Assembly (NCBI GenBank): GCA_019637395.1
Contig: JAHBVR010000001.1
Coordinates: 467,994 to 531,993, forward strand
Reading direction: 5' to 3'
Source of the DNA: Vulcanimicrobiota bacterium
Lineage (GTDB): Bacteria > Vulcanimicrobiota > Xenobia > Xenobiales > JADMJV01
DNA length: 64,000 nucleotides
Below are positions 51,188 to 60,847 of the stretch, piece by piece. Both the position numbers and the translations under genes were made by a program. Below the pieces are notes generated by a model. That model worked only from the letters and a program-made list of their open reading frames with translations, did not search any database and was not told the DNA's origin. Every line of letters begins with the position of its first letter. Positions within the stretch are counted from its first letter, which is position 1.

Positions 51188-51640
51188 CTACGGAACCCTG
51201 GAAACTTCCAGCAGACGGCGGGTCTGGATACGTACCAGGTCGATCATGCCCATCAGGCCCTGGCCCTTACCCATGGAAATCTCTTTTCCGAAGATGGAAA
51301 ACACCACGTCGTGACTTAAATTCACGGCCAGCTCCGGGTCTTCTCCGCTGAGACACTCATCCAAAATCACCGCCATCGCCTTGGCCGAGATCCCCTGAGG
51401 ATTCTCCACCGCAAAGTGATACTTGAACTTGCCATCCGCCAACGCTTCCGTCCACACATAGGCTTCGGAATCGCAGCGCGGAGCGCGCTGACTTTCGGGG
51501 AAAGGCCGCGGCCCGCTGATGCTCGCCGGTGCTTCCTGGAAGCGGTCGGCAAACTCGATCAAAGCCTGGTAACGCTCCATGCGATCATCGAAAAAATCCA
51601 GCTCCTCGAGCAGTTGCTCAATCTTCGGAGGAAACGGCAT
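51188..51640 (-). CDS. sufE: SufE family sulfur-acceptor protein
   Basis: 150 residues. IEQLLEELDFFDDRMERYQA and the catalytic loop RCDSEAYVW (Cys56) match SufE, which accepts persulfide sulfur from a cysteine desulfurase and hands it to Fe-S assembly. The family usually has GCxSxVW; here two residues (EAY) separate Ser from Val-Trp. FAVENPQGISAKAMAVILD and the closing GLMGMIDLVRIQTRRL are typical. The start overlaps the sulfurtransferase stop (TGATG). No sufS, sufBCD or iscS nearby, so sulfur may come from the coupled sulfurtransferase. Confidence 0.9.
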   Translation of the reverse strand: MPFPPKIEQLLEELDFFDDRMERYQALIEFADRFQEAPASISGPRPFPESQRAPRCDSEAYVWTEALADGKFKYHFAVENPQGISAKAMAVILDECLSGEDPELAVNLSHDVVFSIFGKEISMGKGQGLMGMIDLVRIQTRRLLEVSRVP

Positions 51641-52524
51641 CAGGGCTTCTCGATGGGAGCCCCGACCAGGTTACCCCATTCGGTCCAACTGCCATCATAG
51701 TTGCGCACCTTCTGGTAGCCGAGCAGGTGGGTGAGCACGAACCAGGTCAGGCTGCTGCGTTCACCAATGCGGCAATAGACCACCACGTCGTCGTCCGGCT
51801 TGACACCCTGTTCTACCTGGTAGATCTGGCGCAACTCCTCGGCCGTCTTGAAAGTGCCGTCCTCCGGATTGATAGACCTGGCCCAGGGCACGCTTTTGGC
51901 CCCGGGAATGTGGCCGCCACGCAGAGCTCCTTCATTGGGGTAGTCCTCCATGTGCAGGCGCTCCCCGGTGAACTCCAGCGGCGAGCGCACGTCGACCAGC
52001 GGTTTCTTGGACTTCACGTGCTCCATGACGACGTCGCGTAGCGCGCGAATGGTTTCGTCGTCGCGCTCTTGGGCCGCCTGGTAGTCGGTAGGGGCAAACT
52101 TGGGAATTTCCCGGGTTAGCGCGCGCTTCTCTTTCTCCCACTTGAGCCGGCCGCCGTCCATCAGCTTGACCTTTTTGTGGCCGAACAACGAGAAGACCCA
52201 GAGAGCGTAGGCGGCCCACCAGTTGGACTTGTCGCCGTAAAACACGACGGTGGTGTCCGGCGTGATGCCAATGCGCGAGCACAGCTTCTCGAATTCGGCT
52301 TTGCCCAGATAGTCGCGGACCACCTGATGGTTGAGATCGCTGGTCCAGTCCACCTGGACGGCGTTCTGGATGTGGCCGGACGGATAGAGCAGCAGATCCT
52401 CGTTGGATTCCACCAGACGCACGTCGGCGTCGTTGAGATGCTGGGCCACCCACTCGGTGCTGACCAAAATTTCGGGATGCACATAGCCTCGCTCGGCGGG
52501 GCTGAGTTCACTGCTGATTGACAT
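51640..52524 (-). CDS. sseA: Thiosulfate/3-mercaptopyruvate sulfurtransferase
   Basis: 294 residues, two rhodanese domains. The first ([40 protein letters not shown]) lacks the catalytic Cys, while the second has Cys251 in [12 protein letters not shown]. This is the tandem rhodanese plan of SseA/TST enzymes. CRIGER differs from CGSGVT of mercaptopyruvate enzymes and CRKGVT of thiosulfate enzymes, so the donor is not certain. Coupled to sufE, it probably supplies sulfane sulfur. Cytosolic. Confidence 0.93.
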   Translation of the reverse strand: MSISSELSPAERGYVHPEILVSTEWVAQHLNDADVRLVESNEDLLLYPSGHIQNAVQVDWTSDLNHQVVRDYLGKAEFEKLCSRIGITPDTTVVFYGDKSNWWAAYALWVFSLFGHKKVKLMDGGRLKWEKEKRALTREIPKFAPTDYQAAQERDDETIRALRDVVMEHVKSKKPLVDVRSPLEFTGERLHMEDYPNEGALRGGHIPGAKSVPWARSINPEDGTFKTAEELRQIYQVEQGVKPDDDVVVYCRIGERSSLTWFVLTHLLGYQKVRNYDGSWTEWGNLVGAPIEKP

Positions 52525-52616
52525 GGTTTCATTCCTCCAAAACTCTGAGCACCTGTTATGCCGGGGTTCCGCTCCGATCTGGAGGCTCCTGCCGCCGAGA
52601 GCCGAAGGCGCGGCTC

Positions 52617-54614
52617 GTGTTGAGCCGGATACCCGGTTGGGTCTTTTTGTGTATGTTGGGACTGGGACTTTCCTTGTGCCAGGAGTGGATTGGCCTGCAC
52701 GGGCTGTTCCTGGGCCTGGGCAGCGCCGCCCTGGCGGTGCTTCTCCTGGGCCTGCCGCGCACCCAGAACCTGAAAGTCTGGACGCTTACGCTCATGACCT
52801 GGATGGTGGGCGGCAACCTTTGGAAAATCTGGCTCATCCAGGACCACCTGGACAGCCCGGTCGACCTCTCCACGCTGAACTGGTGCTGGCAGGCCATGAC
52901 TTTAGCGGCCCTGGTGATTATCTGCCAGCTCATCAGCCGCCGCCACTGGCACCGCCTGGTCTGGCTGCTGCAGGCTTTGCTGGGCTCGCTGTTCCTCATC
53001 GATCAGCTCTACGAACGTTACTTTGACGACGTTCCCGGCCTCTACTTGCTGACCCAGCTCAACCAGGCCAAATCGGTCATTCCCTCGACCATGGAATTGT
53101 TGGCGCGAGAAGACCTGGCCTTTCCGGGAGATATTCTGCTAGCGCTTCCCTTGCTCTTCATGAAAGCTCCCCTGGCTCCGGCCCGCAGCCTCAGTGCTTC
53201 CTGGTTCTGCTTGTCACTGGTCAGCAGCGCCATCTTCGGCCTGACCCTGGATGCTGAAGACTTACGCATTCTGCGCCTGCGCTTCCGCAACGTGGCGGCG
53301 GTGCAACGTCTGGGCCTGTTTCATTACCACTTTTACGACGTGCTGCAGATGGTCTATTCCCGTTGGGAAAACCTCATTGATTCTCGCTACGACAAAAAGA
53401 TGTTGTCCGAACTGGTCCAGCAAAGTCGCAAATCGATCCGTTTCAAAAATGATACCCTGGGGATGTATCGCGGCAAGAACCTCCTTGTATTTCAACTCGA
53501 GTCCTTTGAATGGTTCGTTTTCAACCTCAAAGTGAACGGCCAACCAGTCACGCCTTTTCTCAACGAACTGGCCAAAGAATCCTGGACCGGGGGGCTGCAA
53601 GATCAATCGGGTCAGGGCCGCAGTTCCGACGGCGAGTTCATCCTGCTCAACAGCCTGCTGCCCCCGGGCCAGCGCCCGCTGGTCTACGCTTACCCCAGCA
53701 ATTTCTATGAAGGCCTGCCGGCGCTGCTCACCAAGGCGGGCTACCTGACCAGCTATTCCGTGGCCTACTACGGTTCATTCTGGAACTGCCGCTACATGGC
53801 GCGCCGCTACGGCTTCAAGCGCAACCTGTTTCGAGAAGAACTGCCCGCTGATCCTAATAACGCCATCGGCTGGGGACTCAGCGACTACGGCCTGGTCAAT
53901 CGGCTCAAGGTCTACTGGCAAGAATTCCCCCGCCCATTTTTCGCCTACGTGGTGACCATGATGGGCCATTATCCCTATCGCGAACTGAGCAGTTCTCAAG
54001 AGCGCCTCCAACTGCCAGGTAAAATGGCCGACAAAGAAAATCTGCTGGGCCGCTATCTGCAGCTTTGCCGGGAGCGCGACGAAGAGTGGAGGCGCATCGT
54101 CGATACCCTGAAGGCCGAAGGCTTGTGGCAGAACAGCGTGGTGGTGCTGGTAGGCGACCATGATGCCCGCATCAGTTACGAAGACATGGCCCTGTTGCAG
54201 CCCAAAGGCACCTTTGATGAAGTTGACAAAATCGAGAGTGACCGGGTCTTCTGCCTGATCCATGGGCCTGACGGCAAATTGCGCGGGCAGGGGCCGAAAT
54301 ATGCCGCCCAGGTCGATTTGACGCCGACCTTGCTCCATCTGCTGGGCGTGACCGAATACCCGAGCGCCTGCCTGGGCATCAACCTGCTCAGTCCGATGCA
54401 ACGCAAGACCATCGTTTCCAAGACTGGTTACAGCATCGATTCGAACTACGTGGTGGTGGACAATGGATCGACCTGGTCGACCTACGCCCGCTCCACCCAC
54501 CAGGAAGTCAACCAGAAGGGGCTTCCCGTGCAAAAAGCCCTGGACGACTGGAACGACCTGGTGCGCGATATTTTGCGCCTCAATCTGGTTCCCGCCATGC
54601 TGAAAATGAATTAG
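52617..54614 (+). CDS. LTA-synthase-like membrane sulfatase/phosphoglycerol transferase
   Basis: About 665 residues from GTG 52617 (the frame is open to 52518, but that would run into the divergent sseA start). Four or five N-terminal membrane helices are followed by the extracellular sulfatase-fold domain: Glu295 in [32 protein letters not shown] with Ser336 in place of the LtaS threonine, [10 protein letters not shown], and [12 protein letters not shown]. These correspond to the metal site and nucleophile of LtaS-like proteins, which transfer phosphoglycerol or phosphoethanolamine to cell-surface glycans. Ser for Thr is known in related phosphatases. Converges with the GT39-type gene. Confidence 0.88.
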   Translation: MLSRIPGWVFLCMLGLGLSLCQEWIGLHGLFLGLGSAALAVLLLGLPRTQNLKVWTLTLMTWMVGGNLWKIWLIQDHLDSPVDLSTLNWCWQAMTLAALVIICQLISRRHWHRLVWLLQALLGSLFLIDQLYERYFDDVPGLYLLTQLNQAKSVIPSTMELLAREDLAFPGDILLALPLLFMKAPLAPARSLSASWFCLSLVSSAIFGLTLDAEDLRILRLRFRNVAAVQRLGLFHYHFYDVLQMVYSRWENLIDSRYDKKMLSELVQQSRKSIRFKNDTLGMYRGKNLLVFQLESFEWFVFNLKVNGQPVTPFLNELAKESWTGGLQDQSGQGRSSDGEFILLNSLLPPGQRPLVYAYPSNFYEGLPALLTKAGYLTSYSVAYYGSFWNCRYMARRYGFKRNLFREELPADPNNAIGWGLSDYGLVNRLKVYWQEFPRPFFAYVVTMMGHYPYRELSSSQERLQLPGKMADKENLLGRYLQLCRERDEEWRRIVDTLKAEGLWQNSVVVLVGDHDARISYEDMALLQPKGTFDEVDKIESDRVFCLIHGPDGKLRGQGPKYAAQVDLTPTLLHLLGVTEYPSACLGINLLSPMQRKTIVSKTGYSIDSNYVVVDNGSTWSTYARSTHQEVNQKGLPVQKALDDWNDLVRDILRLNLVPAMLKMN

Positions 54615-56095
54615 ATACTGGGAGTTACACCCTTATAGCCGTAAGCTTTCCAGTAACTGTAGCGACGCAACGGCTGGCCGGCGCGCATTTCCACCAGTTC
54701 CCAAGGACCATCGACCTTCTCGAAACATCCGCGCAAGCGGTTGATATCGATCTCATATTGCGGATGCCAGTCACCATTGGCTTTGACGCGGCTATAGCCG
54801 ACCACCACCGCGTCCCAGCCCACGAACTTGTAGGCCGGCGTCCAATAATCGTAAGCCAGGGCCCGCATTCCCAGCGCGTTGATGGAGACCACCCTATCCA
54901 ACGGCACTCCCGCAAAAGCCAGTTCACTGGCGCACTGATAGCCGTAGCCGAGAAAAAAAGTCTCGTTGGGACGCGGCATAGCGCCTTGAATCCGCAAAGC
55001 TTCCACGGTCATGGAATGCCACTGGGTGACATCATCGCCGCGATTGGCCGCTCCCATGGGAAAGACCAGTGCGTAAAAGGGCAGTAACGAAAAGAGCGCG
55101 GAAGGGTAAATCAAGGCCCAACGCCAGCTCGACAGGCTGACCCAGGGCGCCAGCAGCAGCAGAAAGCCCAGATATCCCGGCAACGGCCAGTTGATGTTGA
55201 CCAGGCGCTGGCTGCTGACCCAGAGCATCAGTCCTAAAAAGGGAAGAGTCCAGCTTAACCCGATCACCGCCGAAGGATGGCGGCGCCGCCCGGCTCCATA
55301 CAAAACGAAAGGCCCGGCCAGGTAAACCAGAGGCCCGAGCATAACGGCCGGATAAAGCAAGGAAGCCATTTTTTCGCCCTCGCTGGAGGCCTCCTGGAAG
55401 CGCTCTGAACCTTGAAAACGAAAGCTGGCAAAATCGTGAGTAAAATTCCAATAGACGACCGGCGAGAAGAGCGCGATGGCCAGCAGGGCGCCCGCCCACA
55501 TGGAGGGGCCCAACCACAGAGAACGTGGCTTGCGCAAAGACCAGCAGGCCACGAAGGCGGCTACGGGGATGAACACAGCCGGGTACTTCGAATCCATGCC
55601 CAGGCCGGTAGCCAGACCGATCACCCACCACCACTCGGGGCGATCGTCCTGGAGCAGACGGGTCGTGGCGTACATCCCCAATGACCAGAAAAACATCAGC
55701 GGAGCGTCCGGCAGCAGCACCATGGAATACCAATGGAAAGCCGGCAACAAGGTGTGCAATAGCAGCCCGGTGCGGGCCACCTTTTCATCCCAAAGCCGGC
55801 GCAAAGTGTCGAAAATCAACCAGCCGCTACCGGCGAAAAGCAAGATGGCCGGCAACCGCACGGCCAGCGAGTTGGTGCCCAGGGGACTGAAAAGGGCGAT
55901 GAGCCAGGCCACCATGGGTGGGTGATCGTAGTAGCTGGCGGCCAGATGCTTGGAATAACACCAGTAATAGGCCTCCTCCACTTTCAAGTCGGTGGAGGCC
56001 GCGATGGCGCAACGCAAAAGAGCCGTCGTCACGAGAAAGACCAGGGCCCAGCGAGTGGAAGACTTATCTACTCCGGAAATTCCGCACCATCCCAA
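54611..56095 (-). CDS. Glycosyltransferase 39/PMT_2-type membrane protein (ArnT-like)
   Basis: 494 residues with about ten membrane helices. The first loop KVEEAYYWCYSKHLAASYYD followed by HPPMVAW is the GT39/ArnT catalytic signature (acidic residue and YYDHPP), and VLLPDAPLMFFW follows. It should transfer a sugar or sugar-like group from a lipid carrier on the outer face. The start is a TTG (56095) that overlaps the GNAT-like gene by 28 bases; no better start is present. Last gene of a three-gene run. The neighbouring LTA-synthase-like gene suggests surface-glycan work. Confidence 0.85.
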   Translation of the reverse strand: MGWCGISGVDKSSTRWALVFLVTTALLRCAIAASTDLKVEEAYYWCYSKHLAASYYDHPPMVAWLIALFSPLGTNSLAVRLPAILLFAGSGWLIFDTLRRLWDEKVARTGLLLHTLLPAFHWYSMVLLPDAPLMFFWSLGMYATTRLLQDDRPEWWWVIGLATGLGMDSKYPAVFIPVAAFVACWSLRKPRSLWLGPSMWAGALLAIALFSPVVYWNFTHDFASFRFQGSERFQEASSEGEKMASLLYPAVMLGPLVYLAGPFVLYGAGRRRHPSAVIGLSWTLPFLGLMLWVSSQRLVNINWPLPGYLGFLLLLAPWVSLSSWRWALIYPSALFSLLPFYALVFPMGAANRGDDVTQWHSMTVEALRIQGAMPRPNETFFLGYGYQCASELAFAGVPLDRVVSINALGMRALAYDYWTPAYKFVGWDAVVVGYSRVKANGDWHPQYEIDINRLRGCFEKVDGPWELVEMRAGQPLRRYSYWKAYGYKGVTPSI

Positions 56096-56625
56096 ACTTC
56101 AGAGGCGGATGCTTCGGCTTCAACTTCGGCCTCGAGAGGGCGTTCGTAACGAACCCAGGTCAGCTCCGCCCCCAATTCCTCTTCCCAATAGTCCTGAGAA
56201 GCGACCAACTCGTAGCCTAAAGACGCGAAGAATCGGCCCTGATTCAGAAAGAGCTCACGAGTGTCGGGCAGCAGACTACCCTCGATAGCCAGATGCGTCA
56301 AGCCGGCCCTCTGCAACTGCCCCACCAGGTGGGACAGCATCAAGCGCAAATCTTCGATTTCGCCTGTGGCCAGTGCCAGATCGTCAATCAACACCACCGA
56401 CTCGCGCAGACCTTCCACCCGGCTTTCCTCAAGCCAGGCCAGCATGTAGGCCATCAGGTTGCCGCGCTCCAACAGGCCTACCGAAAAATTGCCACCCTCG
56501 CGCACGGCGCTGGTCAGCGCGGCAGCGATCTCGGCGGCTTCGTAGAGCATTTCCTCGGGATAGAAATCGGCCGCCAGCTCCGCGATCTGCTCGGCATCCT
56601 GGGGTTCCAGGGACTGAAGATTCAT
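56068..56625 (-). CDS. GNAT-like protein
   Basis: 185 residues. LMAYMLAWLEESRVEG, VVLIDDLALATGEIEDLRLM, LTHLAIEGSLLPDTRELFLN and RFFASLGYELVASQDYWEEE fit the late strands and helices of a GNAT acetyltransferase, including the final FxxLGYE motif. The acetyl-CoA loop (Q/R-x-x-G-x-G/A) is not clear, so activity is uncertain. The C-terminal tail is acidic and Ala-rich. Coupled by ATGA to the helical gene before it. Confidence 0.6.
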   Translation of the reverse strand: MNLQSLEPQDAEQIAELAADFYPEEMLYEAAEIAAALTSAVREGGNFSVGLLERGNLMAYMLAWLEESRVEGLRESVVLIDDLALATGEIEDLRLMLSHLVGQLQRAGLTHLAIEGSLLPDTRELFLNQGRFFASLGYELVASQDYWEEELGAELTWVRYERPLEAEVEAEASASEVWDGAEFPE

Positions 56626-57248
56626 TCGGCCAGGGCGGCGCTCAAACCGATTTGGGCGCGACGAACCTGCTCGAGGGCCAGCCGCAACGGCTCCTTGCTG
56701 CCATCGCGCATGTGCTGATGGATTTGCTCCAGACTATCTCCCAGCGCTTCCAGAGCGTCACTGATGGTGGGAACGGGAATGAATCTCGGAGGCCCGAAGT
56801 GTTCGGGGTCGTCCACCATGGCCACGGTCTGTTCCAGGCGCTGCAGACTGCCTTCCAAACGAGACTCAAAGAGAGCCAGGTTGGGCAGGAGAGCCTCGCA
56901 CTCCTGAAAGGAGGCGGCCGCGAAAAAAGTCTCTTTAACCTGGCTCAGCGCCGCTTGCAGTTCGCTTTGCACGTCCTCCACGGCCGCCTGAGCCGCCTTG
57001 AGAATCTCCGGGTCAAGCTCGTCGGGAAAGTTCTCGCGAGCCAGCTCCAGCGAACGCGTCACATAACCGCTCACCGTCTCCACCGAGTCGGCCACCGCTC
57101 CCTTGATGTGAGCGTAGAGTTCCTCGAGCTTGGAGGCGCTGGCGGGCATCTGCCGGTCCATCAAGCGACGCGCGCTGCTGCGTAGAATCTCTAAAGGCTG
57201 CTGAATCTCCAGCTTATCGGCTTCAGGCTCGTGCATAGCTGGCAACAT
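56622..57248 (-). CDS. Helical protein of unknown function
   Basis: About 208 residues, predicted all-helical: LEILRSSARRLMDRQMPASA, SKLEELYAHIKGAVADSVET, AVEDVQSELQAALSQVKETF and LRLALEQVRRAQIGLSAAL. Amphipathic and probably coiled-coil or helical bundle. Starts at 57248, 57236 and TTG 57290 are all possible, without a decisive Shine-Dalgarno. First gene of the run leading to the GNAT-like and GT39 genes. The 216-base gap to 57465 must hold its promoter; I see no clear elements. Confidence 0.6.
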   Translation of the reverse strand: MLPAMHEPEADKLEIQQPLEILRSSARRLMDRQMPASASKLEELYAHIKGAVADSVETVSGYVTRSLELARENFPDELDPEILKAAQAAVEDVQSELQAALSQVKETFFAAASFQECEALLPNLALFESRLEGSLQRLEQTVAMVDDPEHFGPPRFIPVPTISDALEALGDSLEQIHQHMRDGSKEPLRLALEQVRRAQIGLSAALAE

Positions 57249-57464
57249 TCGGCTGGCCGGGTGAGTCTCCTGGAGTTTGGCTGAGAGCAAACCTCAGATC
57301 GCCAAATAATCGCGAAATTCTTAAATGAGCGGCAACAAGCCGGCAATCTCCGGCAACAATCATGTTACAAGGTTTACGCAAAGTCTCTATCCGGCTGGTG
57401 GATAGTGTTCATTGGAAAGAGCACTATGAATGTAACGAAGCGACAAACAACGGAGGACATTCAA

Positions 57465-58010
57465 ATGGCTATCAATCCCATCGGCGGCGGTTTTCCCCAG
57501 CAAATTCCCGGTGGCGGCGCCCCTGGCGGTCAGCCCGGCCCGAACCGCCTGCAAAAAGTCCAGCAAGATCTGGCCGGCCTCCAAAAAGAAGACAAGCAGA
57601 AAATCAAGCAGCAGCTTGAACAAGAGCTCCAGAACCCGGCTGCCGGCGGCGCCCAGCAGCAGCAACCCCAACAGGCCGAGCCCGGCAAAGAGAATGTCTC
57701 CAAAGTTCAGAATGAAGTCTCGGCCCTGACCAAGGGCGAAAAGACCGTCATCAAAAATCAGCTCGACCAAGAAGACAAGGTCACCCAGAGCCAGGAAGCC
57801 CAGCAGGGCGGCGGCGGCGAAAAGGGTGGCGACGACAAGGGCGGCGGCATCGGCGACATGATCGGCAAAATCGGCGAAACCATCGGCGGTATGCTCGGCG
57901 GCGGTGACAAAGGTGGTGACAAGGGCGCGGCACCGGCCGCCAAATCGTCGACACCGGCTCCCAAAGCCTCGGCACCCGCGCCCAAAATCGGCAGCGGCAC
58001 GAGCAAGTAA
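57465..58010 (+). CDS. Gly/Gln-rich low-complexity protein
   Basis: 181 residues from ATG 57465 (GGAGGA 8 bases upstream). MAINPIGGGFPQQIPGGGAP is followed by Gln/Lys helices (RLQKVQQDLAGLQKEDKQKI; VQNEVSALTKGEKTVIKNQL), a glycine-zipper stretch (GGGIGDMIGKIGETIGGMLG) and an Ala/Pro/Lys tail. No signal peptide, yet it has the look of a secreted or surface substrate. It is followed by a strong terminator and then the FlhA/SctV-like gene. The combination makes a secretion substrate plausible, but this is inference. Confidence 0.7.
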   Translation: MAINPIGGGFPQQIPGGGAPGGQPGPNRLQKVQQDLAGLQKEDKQKIKQQLEQELQNPAAGGAQQQQPQQAEPGKENVSKVQNEVSALTKGEKTVIKNQLDQEDKVTQSQEAQQGGGGEKGGDDKGGGIGDMIGKIGETIGGMLGGGDKGGDKGAAPAAKSSTPAPKASAPAPKIGSGTSK

Positions 58011-58032
58011 ATCAAATCCGTCCGGCAAGAAA

Positions 58033-58058
58033 GGCGACCTTCGGGGTCGCCTTTTTTT
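58033..58058 (+). terminator. Intrinsic terminator
   Basis: GGCGACC (58033-58039) pairs with GGTCGCC (58045-58051) around TTCGG and is followed by seven T. Canonical Rho-independent terminator for the Gly/Gln-rich gene, 23 bases after its stop. Confidence 0.92.
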
Positions 58059-58101
58059 ATTGCCTCCAGGAGCTTGCCCGCCGAGGGAAAAGGAGTTATC
58101 C

Positions 58102-58923
58102 GTGGAGCTTATCGTTCAAGCCGGTTCGGATTGGTTGAAGTTGCTTCCCGAGGCCCTCGAAAGAGTGAGCCACGAGCTGGACCGTTCCGGGCTTTGGGAC
58201 ATGGATGAAGTACAGATCGAGTTGGCGCCCCAACCCGATCTGGTAACTCTCCGCCTGCGCCGGCACAACTGCGGCCAATTACGCGGCGCACCCCACCTTG
58301 GCGACCTGTGCCATTTCCTACTCCAGACCTGGAAAGAATGCGGCTACCTGGGCTACTCCCTGGAGCACTTGCACGCCAGCCTCCACCACCTGGACCGGCC
58401 GCAACTGGTCCACCTGGTGCGTAAGCGAGTCGATCCGCTCATCCTCTGGCAAACCATGCGCGGCCTCATCCAGGAATGCGTGCCCATCTGCGATCTGGAA
58501 ACCATCCTGGAGACGGTCCTGGAAAACTATTCGATTACGCAGAATCCCGAATCACTGGGCGAATTCGTGCGCCAGGCCCTGAGCCGGCTTTTCGTTCCTT
58601 CGCTCCTGCACCAAGGGGAACTGCCCGTGATCGTATTGGCACCGGAATGGCAGCGCGAGATGGAACTGAGCACCTCGGGCCGGTTTCTTAGCCTGTCCGC
58701 CGCCTCCGGCAGCAATCTGCTGCGAGCGCTGCGCAAATCTTTGCAGGGCTTTTCCGGTCCCGAGCCGGTGCTGCTCTGCTGCGGCCAAATCCGTCCCGCC
58801 CTGCGCAAGCTTGTGGCCCGTATGCTTCCGCAAGTTAGAGTCATCAGCTACGCTGAACTGCCGCCCCGTACCACGGTGCGTCGGGTGGCCACCGTCTCCC
58901 AGTCGGTCGGACTCAGTCAGTAG
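58102..58923 (+). CDS. Stand-alone protein resembling the cytosolic domain of FlhA/SctV
   Basis: 273 residues from GTG 58102 (AGGAG 7 bases upstream). VDPLILWQTMRGLIQECVPI, CDLETILETVLENYSITQNP, ESLGEFVRQALSRLFVPSLL and the later VLLCCGQIRPALRKLVARML followed by YAELPP match the order of the FlhA/SctV (FHIPEP) cytosolic domain: DLxTILE, EyVRqaLaR, Lxp.lRp.L and the final sYxElPP. The membrane part of about 330 residues and the linker are missing, so this is not a full export gate. It could be a soluble regulator, a divergent paralogue in a type III-like export system, or a degenerate fragment. No other type III or flagellar gene lies in the window. Confidence 0.72.
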   Translation: MELIVQAGSDWLKLLPEALERVSHELDRSGLWDMDEVQIELAPQPDLVTLRLRRHNCGQLRGAPHLGDLCHFLLQTWKECGYLGYSLEHLHASLHHLDRPQLVHLVRKRVDPLILWQTMRGLIQECVPICDLETILETVLENYSITQNPESLGEFVRQALSRLFVPSLLHQGELPVIVLAPEWQREMELSTSGRFLSLSAASGSNLLRALRKSLQGFSGPEPVLLCCGQIRPALRKLVARMLPQVRVISYAELPPRTTVRRVATVSQSVGLSQ

Positions 58924-59843
58924 CTTTCGTACCAATCGAGTGCCGGCTCGGGCTCTCTGCAGTTGTTCCAGAACGGTGCCGCCCCCGCGCAGATCTCACC
59001 CAGACGTTGCAGCCGCTGAGGCACCACTTTCTCTAAAAATTTAGCCCTTTCCACGCCCTGCAACTGACAGGCCTCGCTCCAAACAGCCCGCCCCACGATC
59101 ACCCCGGACGCCCCATGAAAGCAGGCGCGCTCGGCCTGGCGGCAATAGGTCTCGAAATCCACCCCGCCGCTCAGCAGAGCCCAGGGAGCACTGCACACTT
59201 TACCCAGGTCACGGCAGGTGGTTTCCCACTCGCTCTCGTCGGCCGGGATCTGCAGTTTGAGCACATCGGCTCCCAGAGCGCAAAACAGCTGAGTCATTTC
59301 CACCGTGATCTCACGCTGCTCCTGGGGAGACAGCTTTTCATCCGGGACAGGCGCGCAGGCGATGGGTTCCAGATACAGTGGAATGTCATATTTTTCGCAT
59401 TCCTGCACGAGCTGCTCCACCAGCTTTTTCTTGGCTTCGGCCGCGGCCAGCCGGGGATGAAAGGGCAGCAAAAGCTTGACGCCGTCTCCGCCCATGCGCT
59501 TGACTTTGTCCACTCCCCAGTGGGGTATCCAGTTGAGTTCGCGCTGACTGGGGTGCACTCCGTAGTCGGTCACCTCCAGCGGGGAGAGCAGTCCGCCCCT
59601 GAACTTGCGCCCGGCCACAATCGCTCCTAGCCCGAAGCCTGGATCGGCCAGCACAGCCGTCACTTGAGGAGCCGAGGCTTCGATGACCTGCAATTTGAAA
59701 TCGCGGAAAGCCAGGTCGTCGATAGGTCCGGCCTGCTTTTCGATGGCTTCACGCAAGTTGGCGCGGTGGTCGATAGCCATGATCACGAATTGACCGGTTG
59801 CATTGGTGCAGCGGCTGAGGTGGCGGACTTTCCCGATACTCAC
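58917..59843 (-). CDS. LacD-like class I aldolase in inositol operon
   Basis: 308 residues from GTG 59843, overlapping iolG as GTGA. VIMAIDHRANLREAIEKQAG, VDKVKRMGGDGVKLLLPFHP, and the Schiff-base lysine region ALGADVLKLQIPADES match tagatose-1,6-bisphosphate aldolase (LacD) and the aldolase-like domain found in some inositol pathways. Following iolD-iolE-iolG it most likely cleaves 6-phospho-5-dehydro-2-deoxy-gluconate to dihydroxyacetone phosphate and malonate semialdehyde, the step done by IolJ in Bacillus. That assignment is from context. It overlaps the FlhA-like gene's end by seven bases. Confidence 0.82.
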   Translation of the reverse strand: MSIGKVRHLSRCTNATGQFVIMAIDHRANLREAIEKQAGPIDDLAFRDFKLQVIEASAPQVTAVLADPGFGLGAIVAGRKFRGGLLSPLEVTDYGVHPSQRELNWIPHWGVDKVKRMGGDGVKLLLPFHPRLAAAEAKKKLVEQLVQECEKYDIPLYLEPIACAPVPDEKLSPQEQREITVEMTQLFCALGADVLKLQIPADESEWETTCRDLGKVCSAPWALLSGGVDFETYCRQAERACFHGASGVIVGRAVWSEACQLQGVERAKFLEKVVPQRLQRLGEICAGAAPFWNNCREPEPALDWYESY

Positions 59844-60844
59844 GCCTGAATCTCCGAGAGCTTGACGGGCCGGTTCTCGGCCAGGGATTTCTGGGCGGCC
59901 AGCGCCATCACCACCGGCGCCCGACCGTCGTGAGCCGTTACCGGCGTGCCGCGGTCCTCGGCGATGCAGCGCACGAAAGTCTCCAGCTCGGCCTGATAAG
60001 ACGCCAGATAGCGATCCATAAAGAAATTCTTGGGCAGACCGCGCTCCACGCTGGTGGCGGTACTCAAGCTCACTTCGTCCGGAAAAACGTTGTCGCTGCG
60101 CAGCACGCCGGCGCTGCCGAAGACCTCGACGCGCTGGTCATAGCCATAGACGGCCTGGCGGCTGTTGTCGATGGTCCCCAAGGAACCGTCGCTAAACCTC
60201 AGGCTGATCAGCGCCGTGTCCACGTCCCCGACTTCGCCAATGCGCGGGTCGACACGCACCGCGGCGCTGGCGTAGATCTCCTCCACTTCTCCCAGCAGAT
60301 AGCGGGCCATATCAAAGTCGTGGATGGTCATATCAAAGAACAGCCCACCCGAGACTTTGATGTATTCCAGGGGCGGCGGCGCGGGGTCGCGGCTGATGAT
60401 GTGCAGCAGGTGCGGGATACCGATTTTGCCCTGCTCGATCGACTGCTTGATACGCCGGTGATTCGGATCAAATCGTCGGTTGAACCCGACCATCATTTTT
60501 ACGCCGGTGCGCTCGACCTCGTGAATGACGGCGTCGATGCGGGCCAGGTCGGCATCAATGGGCTTTTCACAGAAGATGTGCTTGCCGGCGTTGGCGGCGG
60601 CCAGGCAGTAATTGGCGTGAGTATTGGTCGAGGAACAGATCACCAGGCCCTGGATATCGTAGTTGTGCAGCAGATCTGCCACGTCTTCAGCCACTTTGGG
60701 CACGCCATAGCGGTCGGCGCAGGCCCGGGCCGCATCCAGGTGCAGATCGGTGACGGCCACCAACTCGCCGGTCTGGCTCTTGAGCAAGGTCTCCACATGC
60801 AACTGGCCGATACGGCCAGTACCTACCAATCCAAGTCGAACCAT
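59840..60844 (-). CDS. iolG: Inositol 2-dehydrogenase
   Basis: 334 residues of the Gfo/Idh/MocA family. NAD-binding VRLGLVGTGRIGQLHVETLL, IFCEKPIDADL with catalytic Lys of EKP, and GGLFFDMTIHDFDMARYLLG with the catalytic Asp/His pair. It oxidises myo-inositol to 2-keto-myo-inositol (scyllo-inosose). Position directly after iolE in the operon supports the name over other Gfo/Idh substrates. Cytosolic. Confidence 0.93.
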   Translation of the reverse strand: MVRLGLVGTGRIGQLHVETLLKSQTGELVAVTDLHLDAARACADRYGVPKVAEDVADLLHNYDIQGLVICSSTNTHANYCLAAANAGKHIFCEKPIDADLARIDAVIHEVERTGVKMMVGFNRRFDPNHRRIKQSIEQGKIGIPHLLHIISRDPAPPPLEYIKVSGGLFFDMTIHDFDMARYLLGEVEEIYASAAVRVDPRIGEVGDVDTALISLRFSDGSLGTIDNSRQAVYGYDQRVEVFGSAGVLRSDNVFPDEVSLSTATSVERGLPKNFFMDRYLASYQAELETFVRCIAEDRGTPVTAHDGRAPVVMALAAQKSLAENRPVKLSEIQA

Positions 60845-60847
60845 AGC

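Noticed and set aside
58102..58923. Naming the gene flhA or sctV
   Set aside because: The membrane domain is absent and no export genes are nearby, so a gene symbol would mislead.
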